Shown: one piece after another, positions 48,024-59,168 of the stretch
Layout: every line of letters begins with the position of its first letter
Numbering within the stretch: the first letter of the stretch is position 1
Origin: Forficula auricularia
Lineage: Eukaryota > Arthropoda > Insecta > Dermaptera > Forficulidae
Length of the DNA: 64,000 nt
NCBI GenBank assembly: GCA_024734495.1
Contig: JALMQS010000089.1
Coordinates: 2,739,445 to 2,803,444, forward strand
Direction of reading: 5' to 3'
The notes under the pieces: generated by a model
Databases searched by the model: none
What the model was told of the DNA's origin: nothing
Seen by the model: the letters and a program-made list of their open reading frames with translations, nothing else
Made by a program: the position numbers and the translations under genes

Positions 48024-48708
48024 TAACCGACTTCAAAAAAAGAGGAGGTTCTCAATTCACCTGAAGTTTTTTTTTTTGAGTCTATGTTACCCGATATCTT
48101 CGCCAATTGAGAACCGATTTTGATGATTTTTTTGAGGTCCAAAAGTGCGATTTTTTCATTTAGTGCGTGCGGATGTATATATGGATTTTTGGATGTATGT
48201 TATCGTTTTTTTTGGTCCACTATTTTTTCCACACCGTTGCGCCGATTGAAATGAAATTGAAAACCTACCATTAGTTTAACAAAATGAAGCGCTGATTAGT
48301 TTTTGGTACATATCGGCCCACAAACATTAGTACTTTATTTCAGTACTTTTTTAGTTTTTTCTAAATATCTTGAAAATGAATTAACCAATTTTGATGAAAT
48401 TTAATATCCTAATTAAGTACCTTGGGGGCCACACAAAAGGTTAGATAAAGTTTTTACTAAAATTATATTTTAAAGTACTTTACTCAAGAGTAAGATAGTA
48501 CTTTTATAAATTCTTTAAAATTTATTCATTTAATCATTTTAATATAGCTCATTTAACCTTGCTTAAGTAAGAATGGATAGGCTTCTCTCTGTGAAATGCT
48601 AAAAATTTGGGAGGAAATTTTATAAGTAACCATAACAACTGCGTTGTTTTTTATCCATTACCTTTGCTGAAGACATGGAGGAATCCACTTAAAATCAAAA
48701 ATAGCGAT
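48024..48708 (+). repeat. Compound repeat: ACCGACTTC end, family R4, 118-bp module
   Basis: aaccgacttcaaaaaaagag starts at 48027. R4 follows (48150-48520), then the 118-bp-module family (48560-48708), cut off by the Helitron at 48709. Confidence 0.65.
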
Positions 48709-49262
48709 AGCACTCCCTCACCGCTCCTTATTCCACCCCTCGCCCTCACTCCACCCCCGCACCCACCCTTCCCACCCATTTTTTGCATTTCTAGCCTTCT
48801 AGTGACCCACAACAAAATTTGGTTGAGTTTGATCCAAGAGCAAGAATTTTCATTTTTTGACCCTCCTCCCTTTTTGGGTGTAATTTTTTTAAACAAAAGT
48901 TGTCAGAAATCACATCCCCTACAACTTTGCTCATTTTAAAATTTGCCGTAGAGTTAATAGTTTAGTAGATATTTGATAATTTTCATTCATGCGCCTACCC
49001 AAACTCCCTTTTGGGGTCAATATATCAAAACGTTATAAACGTAAGTTAGAAGACATCTGATCCAAATATAAAATTTCATAATAATTCCTTAAGCCGTTTT
49101 TACGTGAATCGTGAGCAACTTTTCGCGGAAACCACGCAAACAGACAGACATTAATTTTGTTGAGAGTGTTTTCGTTCATAATTTTGCTTGAAACGTGTGA
49201 AACCAAAATTTGGCGTGATTTGGACCAATGTACAGGAAAAACCTTAATTTTATATATATAGA
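48709..49262 (-). mobile_element. Helitron-like element D (3' end lost)
   Basis: Minus-strand 5' end TCTATATATATAAAATTAAGG at 49262 after host A. Collinear with elements B and E through the accacgcaaacagacagaca region and the 105-bp module. The 3' hairpin and CTAGT are missing. Confidence 0.7.
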
Positions 49263-49284
49263 TATACAAGAATTGCTCGTTTAA

Positions 49285-50197
49285 CACTAGAACGCCCGAA
49301 GCCGTCAATTTGACGGTTTTCACATTTCATTTCTCTTTCATTTCGTTACTATTTAAGTTAGAACTTTGAAATTCGCTGACTTTTAATCATTTTTGAATAG
49401 CTTTCTAATAAAAAAAAATAGCACCCTATGAATTTTTATTTAGGAGAAAATTATGGATTTACCAAGAACGCCCAAAAGCCGTCAATTTGACGGTAACACT
49501 TTTTTACCCCAATTTTTATATTTTAAATTAATTTTTCAAGTACGAATAATTCCCATTCTTTTTTTGGAACATTTCAATCCTTTTTGACCCTCGGATTTGT
49601 TCTGCCTTTTTTTTTAATTTACAATCTTCCTTGAAAAACTTGGAGTAAAATAAAAAAATTATGTTTCTTTATGTCAATTTTTTTTATCTTTTGATGATTC
49701 ACTTTATTATTTTACAACATTTCGAGGGAACCTACTGTTTTGAAATCCATATATATATATATGTCGAGCCCCTAGTCTTGCCATTTCATTTTTGTTCCGC
49801 CCTTAGAATTATCAACAACAAATTTCTCTCTCAATTTCTCCTGAGTTTTTTTCGTATATTTGTTTTTTTTATTTCAATATTATTTATAATAATATAATAT
49901 TTATAATAATAACATATAATATAGAACTACTGGTTTTGTTAACGATAATACTCCATAAATAGATCATGTTAATTTTTCATTTTATATCATAATGATTATT
50001 AAAATGTAATATATTAATATGTATTTTTAATATATAAATTGATAATAGAATTATATTTATTATTAGAAAAAATAAAAAAAATTTTAAATAAAAGGAAACA
50101 TAATGATTTTATTTAGTTTGAGTGTTGAAAAATGCAAGTCGTCAAATTGACGGCATCCGGGCGTTCTAGGGGATCTGAAAGTCTGGGCGTTCTAGTA
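49285..50197. mobile_element. piggyBac-like non-autonomous element, complete
   Basis: Flanked by TTAA at 49281-49284 and 50198-50201. Ends CACTAGAACGCCCGAAGCC and GTCTGGGCGTTCTAGTA are inverted. Three palindromic CCGTCAATTTGACGG blocks lie at 49302-49316, 49479-49493 and (one change) about 50137-50150, the last two preceded or followed by ACGCCC as subterminal repeats. No transposase. Split relatives are at 27857-28085 and 29630-30172. Confidence 0.85.
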
Positions 50198-50201
50198 TTA
50201 A

Positions 50202-50559
50202 TATAATAAGATAAGATAAGATTTGAGCACCGAGCAATTAAATACTCCCTACCCATTAGGGTGGGTCGAAAAAACTGAAATTTTTTTTATCGAAAACACG
50301 AAAAGTTGCCTATTGAAATAAGAAGAAAAATGGCATAAAAAAAATTTAAAATTGGTTAACATCTTCCGAACTTGAAACTTATTCAAAATTGCAAAATCAC
50401 AATATTTTTTATTTATTTTTTTAATTAGTTAAAATTTTAAAAATAAACACACTAATGTTTTATGCTTGTTTTATGGTTTAAATAACCTAAATAAATTTAA
50501 TTCTGATCAATAATATACTTTTTTACGTTCGCGCAACATCTTATCAAAATTCCATTTTT
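50202..50559. other. AT-rich spacer
   Basis: No gene or recognised repeat. Confidence 0.4.
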
Positions 50560-50880
50560 TTCTAAGATGTGTATATCTACTCTTATTAAACGAGCAAAAA
50601 TTGTTTTTTATATATTTATTTGTATATTTGGATCTTAGTTCTATTTTGAAAACGGCTCTAACGTTTTTGATGAAACCAACTCTATTAACAAATTTTGAGG
50701 ATGAGAAAACGATCTGGCTAGGTCTGGACCTCAACCAATTTCATCTTAATTGATCTTTTCTTAATTAAAGTAATTATTGATAGATGAAAATCTCAATAAA
50801 AAAGTTTGTTTACATTTTTATCAATTATCTTTTATTTTTAATTGTTTTTTTAATTTTAAAACCCACTAATAGGTTTTCGA
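50560..50880 (-). repeat. Repeat family R6 copy
   Basis: See 40441-40700; shares tctactcttattaaacgagc and cctcaaccaatttcatctta. Confidence 0.55.
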
Positions 50881-51060
50881 TATTAAACATTTGGGAGGAA
50901 AGTTTATATGTAACCATAGCAACTGCGTTCTTTTCTTATCCGTTACCTTTGCTGAAGACAGAAGAATCGAGTTAAAATCAAAAATAGCTATTGATTCTCA
51001 TCTAGTACTTGAGGAATAACCATTCTATGGTAACCATTCTTTCTATTTCTATGGTAACCA
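50881..51060 (+). repeat. 118-bp-module family fragment
   Basis: ttgggaggaaagtttatatg...ctgaagacagaagaatcgag...ttgaggaataaccattctat; interrupted at about 51060. Confidence 0.6.
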
Positions 51061-51445
51061 ACATAGGGGTGAAGTAATACACTTATTTATTCTTTAAAAT
51101 ATATTTATTAACAAAAAGGGGGGTTAATACATTTTCGTGTCTAGGGGGTCATCGTTAAAACATCTTAAAACACATCATCTTAAAATTAACGTCGTACAAT
51201 TGCTATCAACTATAAGCTAGCACTTCGACAAACATGTCGTCTTAATCAACACTCGTTTTCAACTATCTGGCTTACAGTTGCAACTACCATTCCTTCAGCA
51301 GCAACACCTACACACATGCATATAAGTGGGGTGGGGGTGCCATGTCAGCCGACCAGCCCTTGGGCACAATGCTCGCCAAAAGAAAGAATGCGACCTTCAC
51401 AAGGGCAGAAAGCCCAGACGCTCATGTGGCAAACATATGTATGAT
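51061..51445 (-). mobile_element. Possible solo LTR
   Basis: About 380 bp of more GC-rich sequence. On the minus strand it has a TATA-like stretch (acttatatgcatg) followed about 200 bp later by AATAAA signals and an end near ttacttcaccccta, an LTR-like order. It interrupts the 118-bp-module repeat. I found no clear target duplication, so this is uncertain. Confidence 0.3.
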
Positions 51446-51576
51446 CTTAAACTGAAATCAATATAATTCACTAAATTAAATACTTAATTAAACAATTAAT
51501 TTCCCACAATAATTATAAAATGTTACTTACTGATGAATTATTATTAAAACAAATTTAATGCAAATGATAACAATTA

Positions 51577-52225
51577 CACTGCTCGACAAAAATTAAACAA
51601 AAAATTTATCCACGTAAACCTAACAATGGATTCCTGTAGAGTTTTATACGCTGATTATCATGGAATTTCCCGATTTTTTACAACACGTCAGAGTTTTGAG
51701 ATATTATCGATCAAAATGACGAAAAAGGCCATTTTGACCTATTTTGGAGTCTCATTAAATATTAAACAGCAATATTTGAAATCAAAATATTTTGTTGCCG
51801 TAATAGAAAACTGTTTCCTCTTTGATTTTCAAATTACCACTTGTTTTTAGCTCAATTAGAACTCGAGTTATAGCTAAAAGACTAAAATGTTTTTATCTAT
51901 GTTTATTATCCTTTAAAATCATGTAGTTTTAGTTTTTTAGTTATAACTCGAGTTCTAATTGAGCTACAAACAAGTAATAATTTGAAAATCAAAGGGGAAG
52001 CTGTTTTCTATTACGTCAACAAAATATTTTGTTTTCAAATGTTGCTCTACAGAGATATTACAATATCTAATGGGACTCGAAAAAAGGTCAAAATGGCCTT
52101 TTTCGTCATTTTGGCCCATAATATCTCAAAACTCTGATGTGTTGTAAAAAATTGGGAAATTGCATATAAAACTCTACAGGAATCCATTGTAACATTTACG
52201 GGAAGAAATTTTTTGTTGAACAGTG
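51577..52225. mobile_element. Harbinger-like foldback MITE, copy 2
   Basis: CACTGCTCGACAAAAATT ... GTTGAACAGTG with TTA on both sides (51574-51576, 52226-52228). Long inverted arms around a centre near 51890. Confidence 0.75.
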
Positions 52226-52228
52226 TTA

Positions 52229-54137
52229 CTAGAATTATCATTAGCCCAATACTTAGGTTCACTCAACAGAAACTATTTCGTAATTAATTCGATTTTTGTT
52301 TTTTGTTTCAGCATCCAAGATTATCACCGATCAAGTTATGAAAAAATCCGATTAAAAACTTAACTGCTATGCTTGGAAATTTGTCGTTATCTATCTCTAT
52401 CCATTCTTAAAATAAAACTAGAAATTTTGTGTACTTTTTGAAGATGAGCCCATTTCAATTTAGAAACTTAGAAAAAAACAACAACATACAATTATAAATA
52501 TACATAATTATTATTATTATGAAAATATACATTTTTTCCTGTTTCCTGTGATATTTTTCGCACCGCCATATTATTTCATCACATTTAATAAATAAATTAA
52601 GAATTGAAGTGTAAAAAAAAGAGAAATATATAAAAAAGTTCATTAAATATATAATATAAAAACAAACTCAAAATGATGATTAATTAAATAATCTTAGGAG
52701 CTTGAAAACGTTTTTTTATTATTCGTATTATTATTTTTTGTGATCGTTTTTATAGATTGTTCGCTTATTTTTTAAAATTTGAAAAAATAAAACCAAAAAA
52801 ATAATCATTTGTATAATTTTTCTATTTTGTATTATAAAAATAAATTTGAAACAATTCTAGAAAGTAAATTGTATAAATTTTTTTTTTCCTAATTAAAACA
52901 AAAAAGAAATTATTGTAAAACTAAATGTTTGAATAAAAAAAAATAATTAAATAAACGTTTGTTATTTTTATTTTTTCGTTAAAAAAAAGGTTTTTAAATA
53001 ATCCTCATTATGCCCTATTAAAATAGGTAATAAACTAACAAGCCCACAGTAATATCGACCAAAATATATATTACTGAAATGTGAAATCAGTGCCATAACT
53101 AGGCAGATGCACCTGCAGAGGCAAGCCCTTAAAATAAAATATAATACATAATAAAAATGGTAAAAAAAAATTTAAATACTAAATATTAATAGTGAAAAAG
53201 TTATTACAATATATTTAATTGTTTTATTAATATTTATTTAAATAAGCTGATGTAGCCCCTCTCTTATATTTAAGGTAGTTGTTTCACCATATGGGTTTTT
53301 TTAGGATTTTTTTGAAATTTAGCCAGATTATTATATATATACTTCTTCATCAATTGGTGGCAAAACGAAATTTATGAACAATATAGTTCCGGAGATATTA
53401 AATTCCAAAGATAGAGTTTTTCAGACTCTTATACATTGCACTATACGTGATATCGGAAAGTTTACATACATATTTAATTATAATTAAGAAACTCTTCTTA
53501 CCATTATTATAAAAAACTAAACCAACATTAAACAATAACTAATATATTTTTTAAGAAAAATTTAATTCATAGTTACAACACACTTTCTGAGATAATAATG
53601 AATAAATAATGAAAAATGTACACTAAAAACAAGCTGGCAACAACGCATATATTTAACCTAAAAACTTTAGTACTTTTTTGAAGTTTTTCGCTTTAGCCAT
53701 TGTCGCAACAGCTTTTAATCATTTATTAAGAACTTTTTGTTTTATAAATCGACCTTTATAATGTACCTTATCTGAAATTTCTATGATAGAATATATACAA
53801 GCTCGGACAGCGTTGCCAGATTTGTCAAATGAGCACGGGATTGGCTAGTAGTGGTACATAAACAGCAAAAAGTTTTGGGCTTATGAATTATGAATCCTTA
53901 TTGTCTGTACTATATACTCTAGCATTAACTTTTTGCTAGTATTGTCGCGAAACAACTACTTACCTTAATTGTTTTATTAATATTTATTTAAATAAGCTGA
54001 TGTGGCCCCTCGCTTATATTTAATATTTAATAAAATAATTTATAATTTTTTACGAAGAACCCCGCCTTTCTTTGGGCCCATTAGCATTTAATAGTATCTC
54101 CTTTTAATTATGAGACTTTATTATTATTATTATTGAA
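52229..54137. other. AT-rich region, no gene seen
   Basis: Contains family R1 start fragments at 53262 and 53994 (aataagctgatgt-gcccctc). No exon recognised. T/A runs only. Confidence 0.4.
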
Positions 54138-54700
54138 GAATAAAATGATAGAATTCATGATTGTTTGGTTCTTTATCGCTGATTGTCATGTTGATTAAAT
54201 AAAAAATGGTGATCCTTTTCAAATGTAGATACCCTGGCGGAAGTCTATAGGCAAGGTATTTTTTCTCTTTTTAGTGATGTTATTAATAGTGATCATATCA
54301 TCAGAACTTGACCAAATTAATATGGCACCATTCTAAGATACCCCCTTTCCAATAAAAAAAGAATCATCGAAATCGGTTCATAAACAAAGAAGTTAGGCCT
54401 TAACAAACCTAACAAAAAAGGTCTAATACCTATGAAAAAAAAATGGGACCAATCGGAAGGTAGACCCAATGCAAAAAATATTTTCAAAATCGGTTCACAA
54501 TTGGCGGAGATATGAGGTAACATAGGCACAAAAAAAAAAAAAAAATCAGTCGAATAGAGAACCTCCTCCTTTTTTGAAGTCGCTTAAAAATAATAAAATT
54601 CATAATTTGTTTGGTTCTTTATCGCTGATTGTCATATTGATTAAATAAAAAATGATGATCCTTTTCAAATGTAGATACCCTGGCGGAAGTCTATATATTT
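54138..54700 (-). mobile_element. ACCGACTTC MITE between 105-bp direct repeats
   Basis: 54254-54590 is the MITE (minus). On both sides lies the same block (gtttggttctttatcgctga ... ccctggcggaagtctata), at about 54155-54253 and 54605-54695. This is far too long for a target-site duplication. Confidence 0.7.
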
Positions 54701-55133
54701 TTTGTTATAAGTCTATTAGTTTAGCTAATAAATAATTTAACCACCAAAGCTCAAACCAATTTAAAATAAGGAAGATAATATTTGCTCTAAAATAGTTTCC
54801 TGTTTTCAAAAGAATTAAATAAGAATTTTAAAGAACAATATTTTCGTAAAAAATGAAGGATATTTTTCATTTATCCGGTTCCTATTTTGTAATTATAGAT
54901 ACAATTTTTAAATAAATATTATAATATAAATTAACAACTTTTTCAACTCTGAATGTATTTTATAAGGTACACTGTTGAGCGATAAATTTGCACTTTCCTT
55001 CAGTCAATGTAATGGTTACCTTGGAAACCTAAATAAATTCAATTCTATAGTTATAGGGCTTAGGACATCAGCAGCCTCGTTTAGTGCGCACTGGACTGGT
55101 ATACAAAACTTATTAATTCACGTTATTTTCGAA
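54701..55133. other. AT-rich spacer
   Basis: Short ORF at 54975-55163 is not supported by splice sites or similarity. Confidence 0.4.
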
Positions 55134-55186
55134 AAAACAAAAACATTATTACTACTAAATTAGGGAACGAAGAAAAGATTTTTATA

Positions 55187-55314
55187 ATTAAGTAATGGAG
55201 AGGGATTCAGCCAATGGGTAGCCTCTGCTGAATTAAAAAACTCCCAATTATGGAAAACGTTTCGGCTTTAATTAAATAATGCCATCATCAGTTCCTAAGA
55301 GTTGATGAGTCTCT
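55187..55314 (-). mobile_element. 128-bp hammerhead-bearing insert with target duplication
   Basis: Flanked by GAAAAGATTTTTATA at 55172-55186 and 55315-55329. The inverted paralogue at 55675-55745 keeps the uninterrupted site (one copy of the 15-mer). The insert consists of little more than the hammerhead-like motif plus about 40 bases either side. Confidence 0.8.
55250..55298 (-). ncRNA. Hammerhead-like motif
   Basis: Minus: GGAA, CTGATGA, T, GGC-(14 nt)-GCC, GAAACGTT, TTCC. All canonical core bases are present (CTGATGA and GAAA). Stem I GGAA/TTCC is 4 bp. Stem II is short with a large loop. Confidence 0.55.
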
Positions 55315-55339
55315 GAAAAGATTTTTATATTATAGACAA

Positions 55340-55435
55340 AAAGATCGGCCAGGATTCGAACCCGGGATCTTCGCATGTGCGCTGCGATGCCTTTATAAGA
55401 GCCTTAGTTCTTATCCTCTCGGCCACTGATCCCCG
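55340..55435 (-). repeat. tRNA-Ser/Leu-like SINE head
   Basis: Minus: gtggccgagaggataagaac resembles the D-arm of class II tRNAs and cccgggttcgaatcctggcc the T-arm. The 5' and 3' flanks do not form an acceptor stem, so this is a SINE or tRNA relic rather than a functional tRNA. Confidence 0.6.
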
Positions 55436-55954
55436 AACACAAGCTGATACCTAATGTCTATGAATTTGGAATTTCATTTTTATTTAATCTTTTAATCTCT
55501 TCTTCGTTAATTTTTCGCAGCTCTGTAGTTGGCTTAATTAATTAAACTATATCCAGACGCCTCCCACTCGATCGCACACCCAAAGGTCGAAAATATCAAT
55601 CTGTGGCCGAGAGGATAAGAGCTAAGGCTCTTATAAAGGCATCGCAGCGCACATGCGAAGATCCCGGGTCAGGATCCTTTTGTCTATAATATAAAAATCT
55701 TTTCTTCGTTCCCTAATTTAGTAGTAATAATGTTTTTGTTTTAATTTAATTTATAATTGTCTGTGCCTCGTGGTTGCGCCTTGGAGTGAAGAAGATGAAA
55801 ATTATTTTCGACCTTTGGGTTCGCGATCGAGTGGGAGGCGTTTGGATATAGTTTAATTAATCAAGCCAACTACAGATCTGCGAAAAATGAACCAGAAAAA
55901 AGATTAAATAAAAATGAAATTCCAAATTCATATAGACATTAGGTATCATTATTT

Positions 55955-56185
55955 TATTGAGATTTTTATCTATAAATAATTATTTAAATTAAGAAAAGAT
56001 CAATTAAGATGAAATTTGTCGAGGTCCGGACCTAGCCAGATCGTTTTCTCATCCTCAAAACTTGTTAATAGATTTTGTTTCATCAAAATCGGTAGAGCCG
56101 TTTTCAAAATAGAACTAAGATACAAAAATATATTTAAAAAACAATTTTTGCTCGTTTAATAAGAGTAGATAGATAGATAGATATT
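55955..56185 (+). repeat. Repeat family R6 copy with GATA tail
   Basis: Ends tttttgctcgtttaataaga gtagatagatagatagat. Confidence 0.6.
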
Positions 56186-56594
56186 CAGATTATATAGAAG
56201 GGATGAATATGCGACTGGATAATGTAAGAGGGCTGCTTGATAAAATAGTGTCACCTATACTTTATTACTTGTAATTCAAAAACTGAGTATAAACGATATT
56301 CTAGAATTTTTTTCAAAATTTCAAATTTACTGTGGTTCGGAAAATAAAATATTCGATTAAAAATAGGAATTTACCGTAATTTTAAAAATTATTAAATGTT
56401 ATTAAAATACAGTCTTATTCTACTTAATGAGATCCTACAATGATATCCCACATCTCGGAATAAAAAAATATTGTTTTATTAAGATTGTAGTAATTTTGGA
56501 GACGGACTGATAAGTGAATTAAGTGGATATTGATGAGGCAGTCAAAAAAAAAAAAAAAAAAGAAGAAGATAATTTACACTATCTTTTTATTCAT
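56186..56594. other. AT-rich spacer
   Basis: Short A-run at 56549-56565. Nothing recognised. Confidence 0.4.
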
Positions 56595-56638
56595 AAAACC
56601 GACGTTTCGGAGGCTATTCCCTCCTTCTTCAGGGTTTT
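56595..56638 (-). ncRNA. Hammerhead ribozyme-like motif downstream of CWC27
   Basis: Minus: AAAACC, CTGAAGA, A, GGAGG-GAATAG-CCTCC, GAAACGTC, GGTTTT. Stem I is a perfect 6 bp abutting both catalytic boxes and stem II is a perfect 5 bp. It is on the same strand as CWC27, about 410 bases after the stop codon. Activity is not established; the extra A before stem II is the one departure from the textbook core. Confidence 0.65.
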
Positions 56639-57047
56639 CAATACCCACTTAATATTGTTTTATGTTTACAGGCAGTGCAATAACTAGCAGGTGCACCTGC
56701 ACAGAGCCCAGGAGCTTCTAGGATGCCATGAAAAAGCGTCTAGTAAAAAATTAAAATCCTGAATACTATAATAATAGAATTTAGTTCTTACAAAAAAAGG
56801 CATTACACTACTTGTTTTATTGATATTTATTAAAAACAATTAAAACAGGGGGACTCGAATTTTAACAGCTAGTCTTCAAAGGCTATTTACGGCCCTGTTT
56901 TTGGGAGACGATAAAGTAATAAAAGCACAGGTTGAAATCGAAATAAATAAATAAAAAAAATAAAATGTTTTAATTAAAAGTGATTTAATATACATATTTA
57001 CAAAAAAGAATTAATAATTCCTTTATATCATATAAGATTTATCTTAA

Positions 57048-57222
57048 TTATAACATATTAGATTTATTACTTGAAAAGGGTTTCTGTTTACTACTCGCTT
57101 CTCGTCGACGTTTACTTATTTTTGAGCGCGGATCAGTAATCTCAAACCAATCGTCATCCTTAGTACTTGCATCTTTGGCTAAAATAGGGTCATTCGCACG
57201 GTCGTGTAGTTCATGGGCCATC
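57048..57222 (-). CDS. CWC27: CWC27 last coding exon
   Basis: Follows an acceptor (tttttttatag). The first base completes a Trp codon begun in the previous exon, giving W-MAHELHDRANDPILAKDAST, then KDDDWFEITDPRSKISKRRR and EASSKQKPF, ending at TAA (57050-57048). This corresponds to the conserved extreme C terminus of CWC27, where the human protein has W-M-S-H, then a DAS-x-x-D-x-D-x-FEI-x-DPR motif and KRRREES. CWC27 is a cyclophilin-type protein of the activated spliceosome; this part is its disordered, charged tail. Minus-strand ATTAAA near 56990 could serve as a polyadenylation signal. Confidence 0.88.
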
Positions 57223-57409
57223 CTATAAAAAAAAATTGAAAAAAAAAGATATAGTTCAATCTATTAATAAATAAATGTATATTAACGAAAAATAAAAAAT
57301 TAATTAAAATTTTTTATTATTATCTCAGTTTAGTGCAGGTGTCCGTGAATCGGGGTAAACTACCCCAAGAGAAATTAAAATTTAAATTTTTAGAGTAACG
57401 AGGGCTCAA

Positions 57410-57960
57410 TAAACGAAAATAAAAATCTCTCTTAGATTTATAGATATCCAGCATTTTCTATGACAGGATATGATCCGAATTCTCAGAAGTGTCATGAAAA
57501 ATGCTGGATATCTATAAATTTAAGAGTTTTAACAAAAAAGTGGTCCAAGTAAACGTTCAACTCAACAAAATTTCCTAGAGAATGAGATTAGAAAGACTTT
57601 TATCAAAAAGGTAGTTCAAGTAAAAGTTTAAGTTAATAAAATTTTCTAGAGAATGAGACAGAAATCAAGTTTCTAGGATGAGTGGTTTTCATTTTATGAA
57701 GGAAAAACTGAGATATTTTTGAAAAAATAGATCATTTCCTGCCATGAAAAATGCTGGATATCTATAAATTTAAGAGTTTTAACAAAAAAGTGGTCCAAGT
57801 AAACGTTCAACTCAACAAAATTTCCTAGAGAATGAGATAGGAATCAAGTTTCTAGGATGATTGGTTTTCATTTTATAAAAGAAAAATTGCGATTTTTTGC
57901 AAAAAAATGCTGTTTTTCAAAACTACAACCTCATTGCGACACGGATACCCATTTATCCAT
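57410..57960. repeat. Repeat family R3 with direct and inverted copies
   Basis: The block atgctggatatctataaatt occurs twice directly (57498 and 57750) and once inverted (57430). Related to 6088-6470. Confidence 0.65.
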
Positions 57961-58949
57961 ATAAGATGAAACTTTGTTAGAATTGTAGGAAATTTAATCT
58001 AGTTTAAAAATGTATAGAATGGTCTCAAAATGGGAAAATATCGAAAAAAGAGCGAGTTTTTGGGTGATCCGGGGGCTGCCGAGGTCGAAACTTGGATTTT
58101 GCGCTTGAGTCCGAACGGTTAGTCGAAGAAAAAACCTAAATAATGAAATTTTATGAACTTTCATTTTGAATAGGAAGGTTATTTATGAAAAGTTGATAGT
58201 TTTCGAGTTATAAGCGAAAAACCGCCAAATAATGGAAATTTTCACTTTTTTTTTTGCATTTTCTACAATGTTGCGTCACAAAATTTTGGTGGAAGACCTC
58301 AGATTTAGATTCAGCGCTCCAAAAAACATATATATGCAAAAAATCAGAACTACCCCAAAACTTTCCTGATAAAAACACATTTTGACTTAGTCAATCAAAA
58401 ATGAGACATCATTTTCCACATTTCATACATTATGACTATATTTCTAAAGAAACTAAAGGGGAGAGAAGATATGGCACATTAAAATTTGTTTTTATCGGTT
58501 TCTATTCATTTCCAGAGAAACGTTTTTAAATTTTGTTAGAGAAATCAAATCAAGACGAAATTATTTTTTCATGGACCTTATTTATGGTAAATTTTCGGAT
58601 CTCTTTAATTTTTTTATTTGTAAGAAAAATACTAATAAAATACATATAATAAAACTATTCCTATTCTTGAAGTTTCGAGGGTTGCTAGTCACAAATTAAA
58701 TAAATACAAAATTTAATAAATTATTTTCTATTCACTATTCACTTATACAGTTTCGCTCACCACTGGTAGACCATCACATCTTCACTATTAAATAACGTCC
58801 TTTATTTTTTGGATATTGTCATTATGATCATCTCACTTTACATCTACAATGACCTTGCAATCATTCAGAGAATTTGATTATAATGACAATATCAAAATAA
58901 ATATAGGACTATTATTATCATTTCCGTCCATAATTTGTATTAATTTGAA
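57961..58949. other. Family R2 fragment then AT-rich intronic sequence
   Basis: 57980-58090 matches R2 (agtttaaaaatgtatag-...-gagcgagttttt). 58790-58915 contains a small inverted pair around aaatttatagg. No exon. Confidence 0.45.
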
Positions 58950-59002
58950 AGTTTATAATAGGAATATAAGGACAAGTTTTTATGTGTGACTTTTTTATTT
59001 AT

Positions 59003-59046
59003 CAGCTAACGTTTCGTCGACTTTGCCGACTTCTTCAGGGCTTCAA
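59003..59046 (-). ncRNA. Hammerhead-like motif
   Basis: Minus: AGCC, CTGAAGA, A, GTCG-GCAAAGT-CGAC, GAAACGTT, AGCT. One stem I mismatch next to the core. It is on the CWC27 sense strand within the intron. Confidence 0.55.
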
Positions 59047-59126
59047 ATAGTCATGCCACATATTCGTCTAAATTTTCTTACGAAGATAACAAGAAAATTT
59101 AGACGTATGTGTGGCATGACTATTTG

Positions 59127-59168
59127 AAGCCCTGAAGAAGTCGGCAAAGTCGACGAAACGTTGGCTGA
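59127..59168 (+). ncRNA. Hammerhead-like motif
   Basis: Plus: AGCC, CTGAAGA, A, GTCG-GCAAAGT-CGAC, GAAACGTT, GGCT. Stem I AGCC/GGCT 4 bp and stem II 4 bp, both perfect. Confidence 0.6.

Larger units (their letters stand above)
55134..55945. repeat. Two interleaved inverted repeats A-B-A'-B'
   Basis: A (55134-55440) is inverted at A' (55595-55745). B (55442-55592) is inverted at B' (55795-55945). A and A' each contain a tRNA-Ser/Leu-like SINE head (gtggccgagaggataaga; B box GGGTTCGAATCC, deleted by 7 bases in A'). The alternating order cannot come from one simple foldback. Confidence 0.75.

Noticed and set aside
48607..48939. 110-residue Pro-rich ORF and its antisense partner
   Set aside because: It spans the junction between the 118-bp-module repeat and the C-rich part of Helitron-like element D; composition explains it.
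51061..51445. Complete LTR retrotransposon
   Set aside because: Only one LTR-like block is seen, with no gag-pol ORFs, no primer-binding site and no clear target duplication.
55340..55435. Functional tRNA-Ser/Leu gene
   Set aside because: D- and T-arm like segments are present but the acceptor stem does not pair, and an inverted damaged copy lies nearby; a SINE relic is the better reading.
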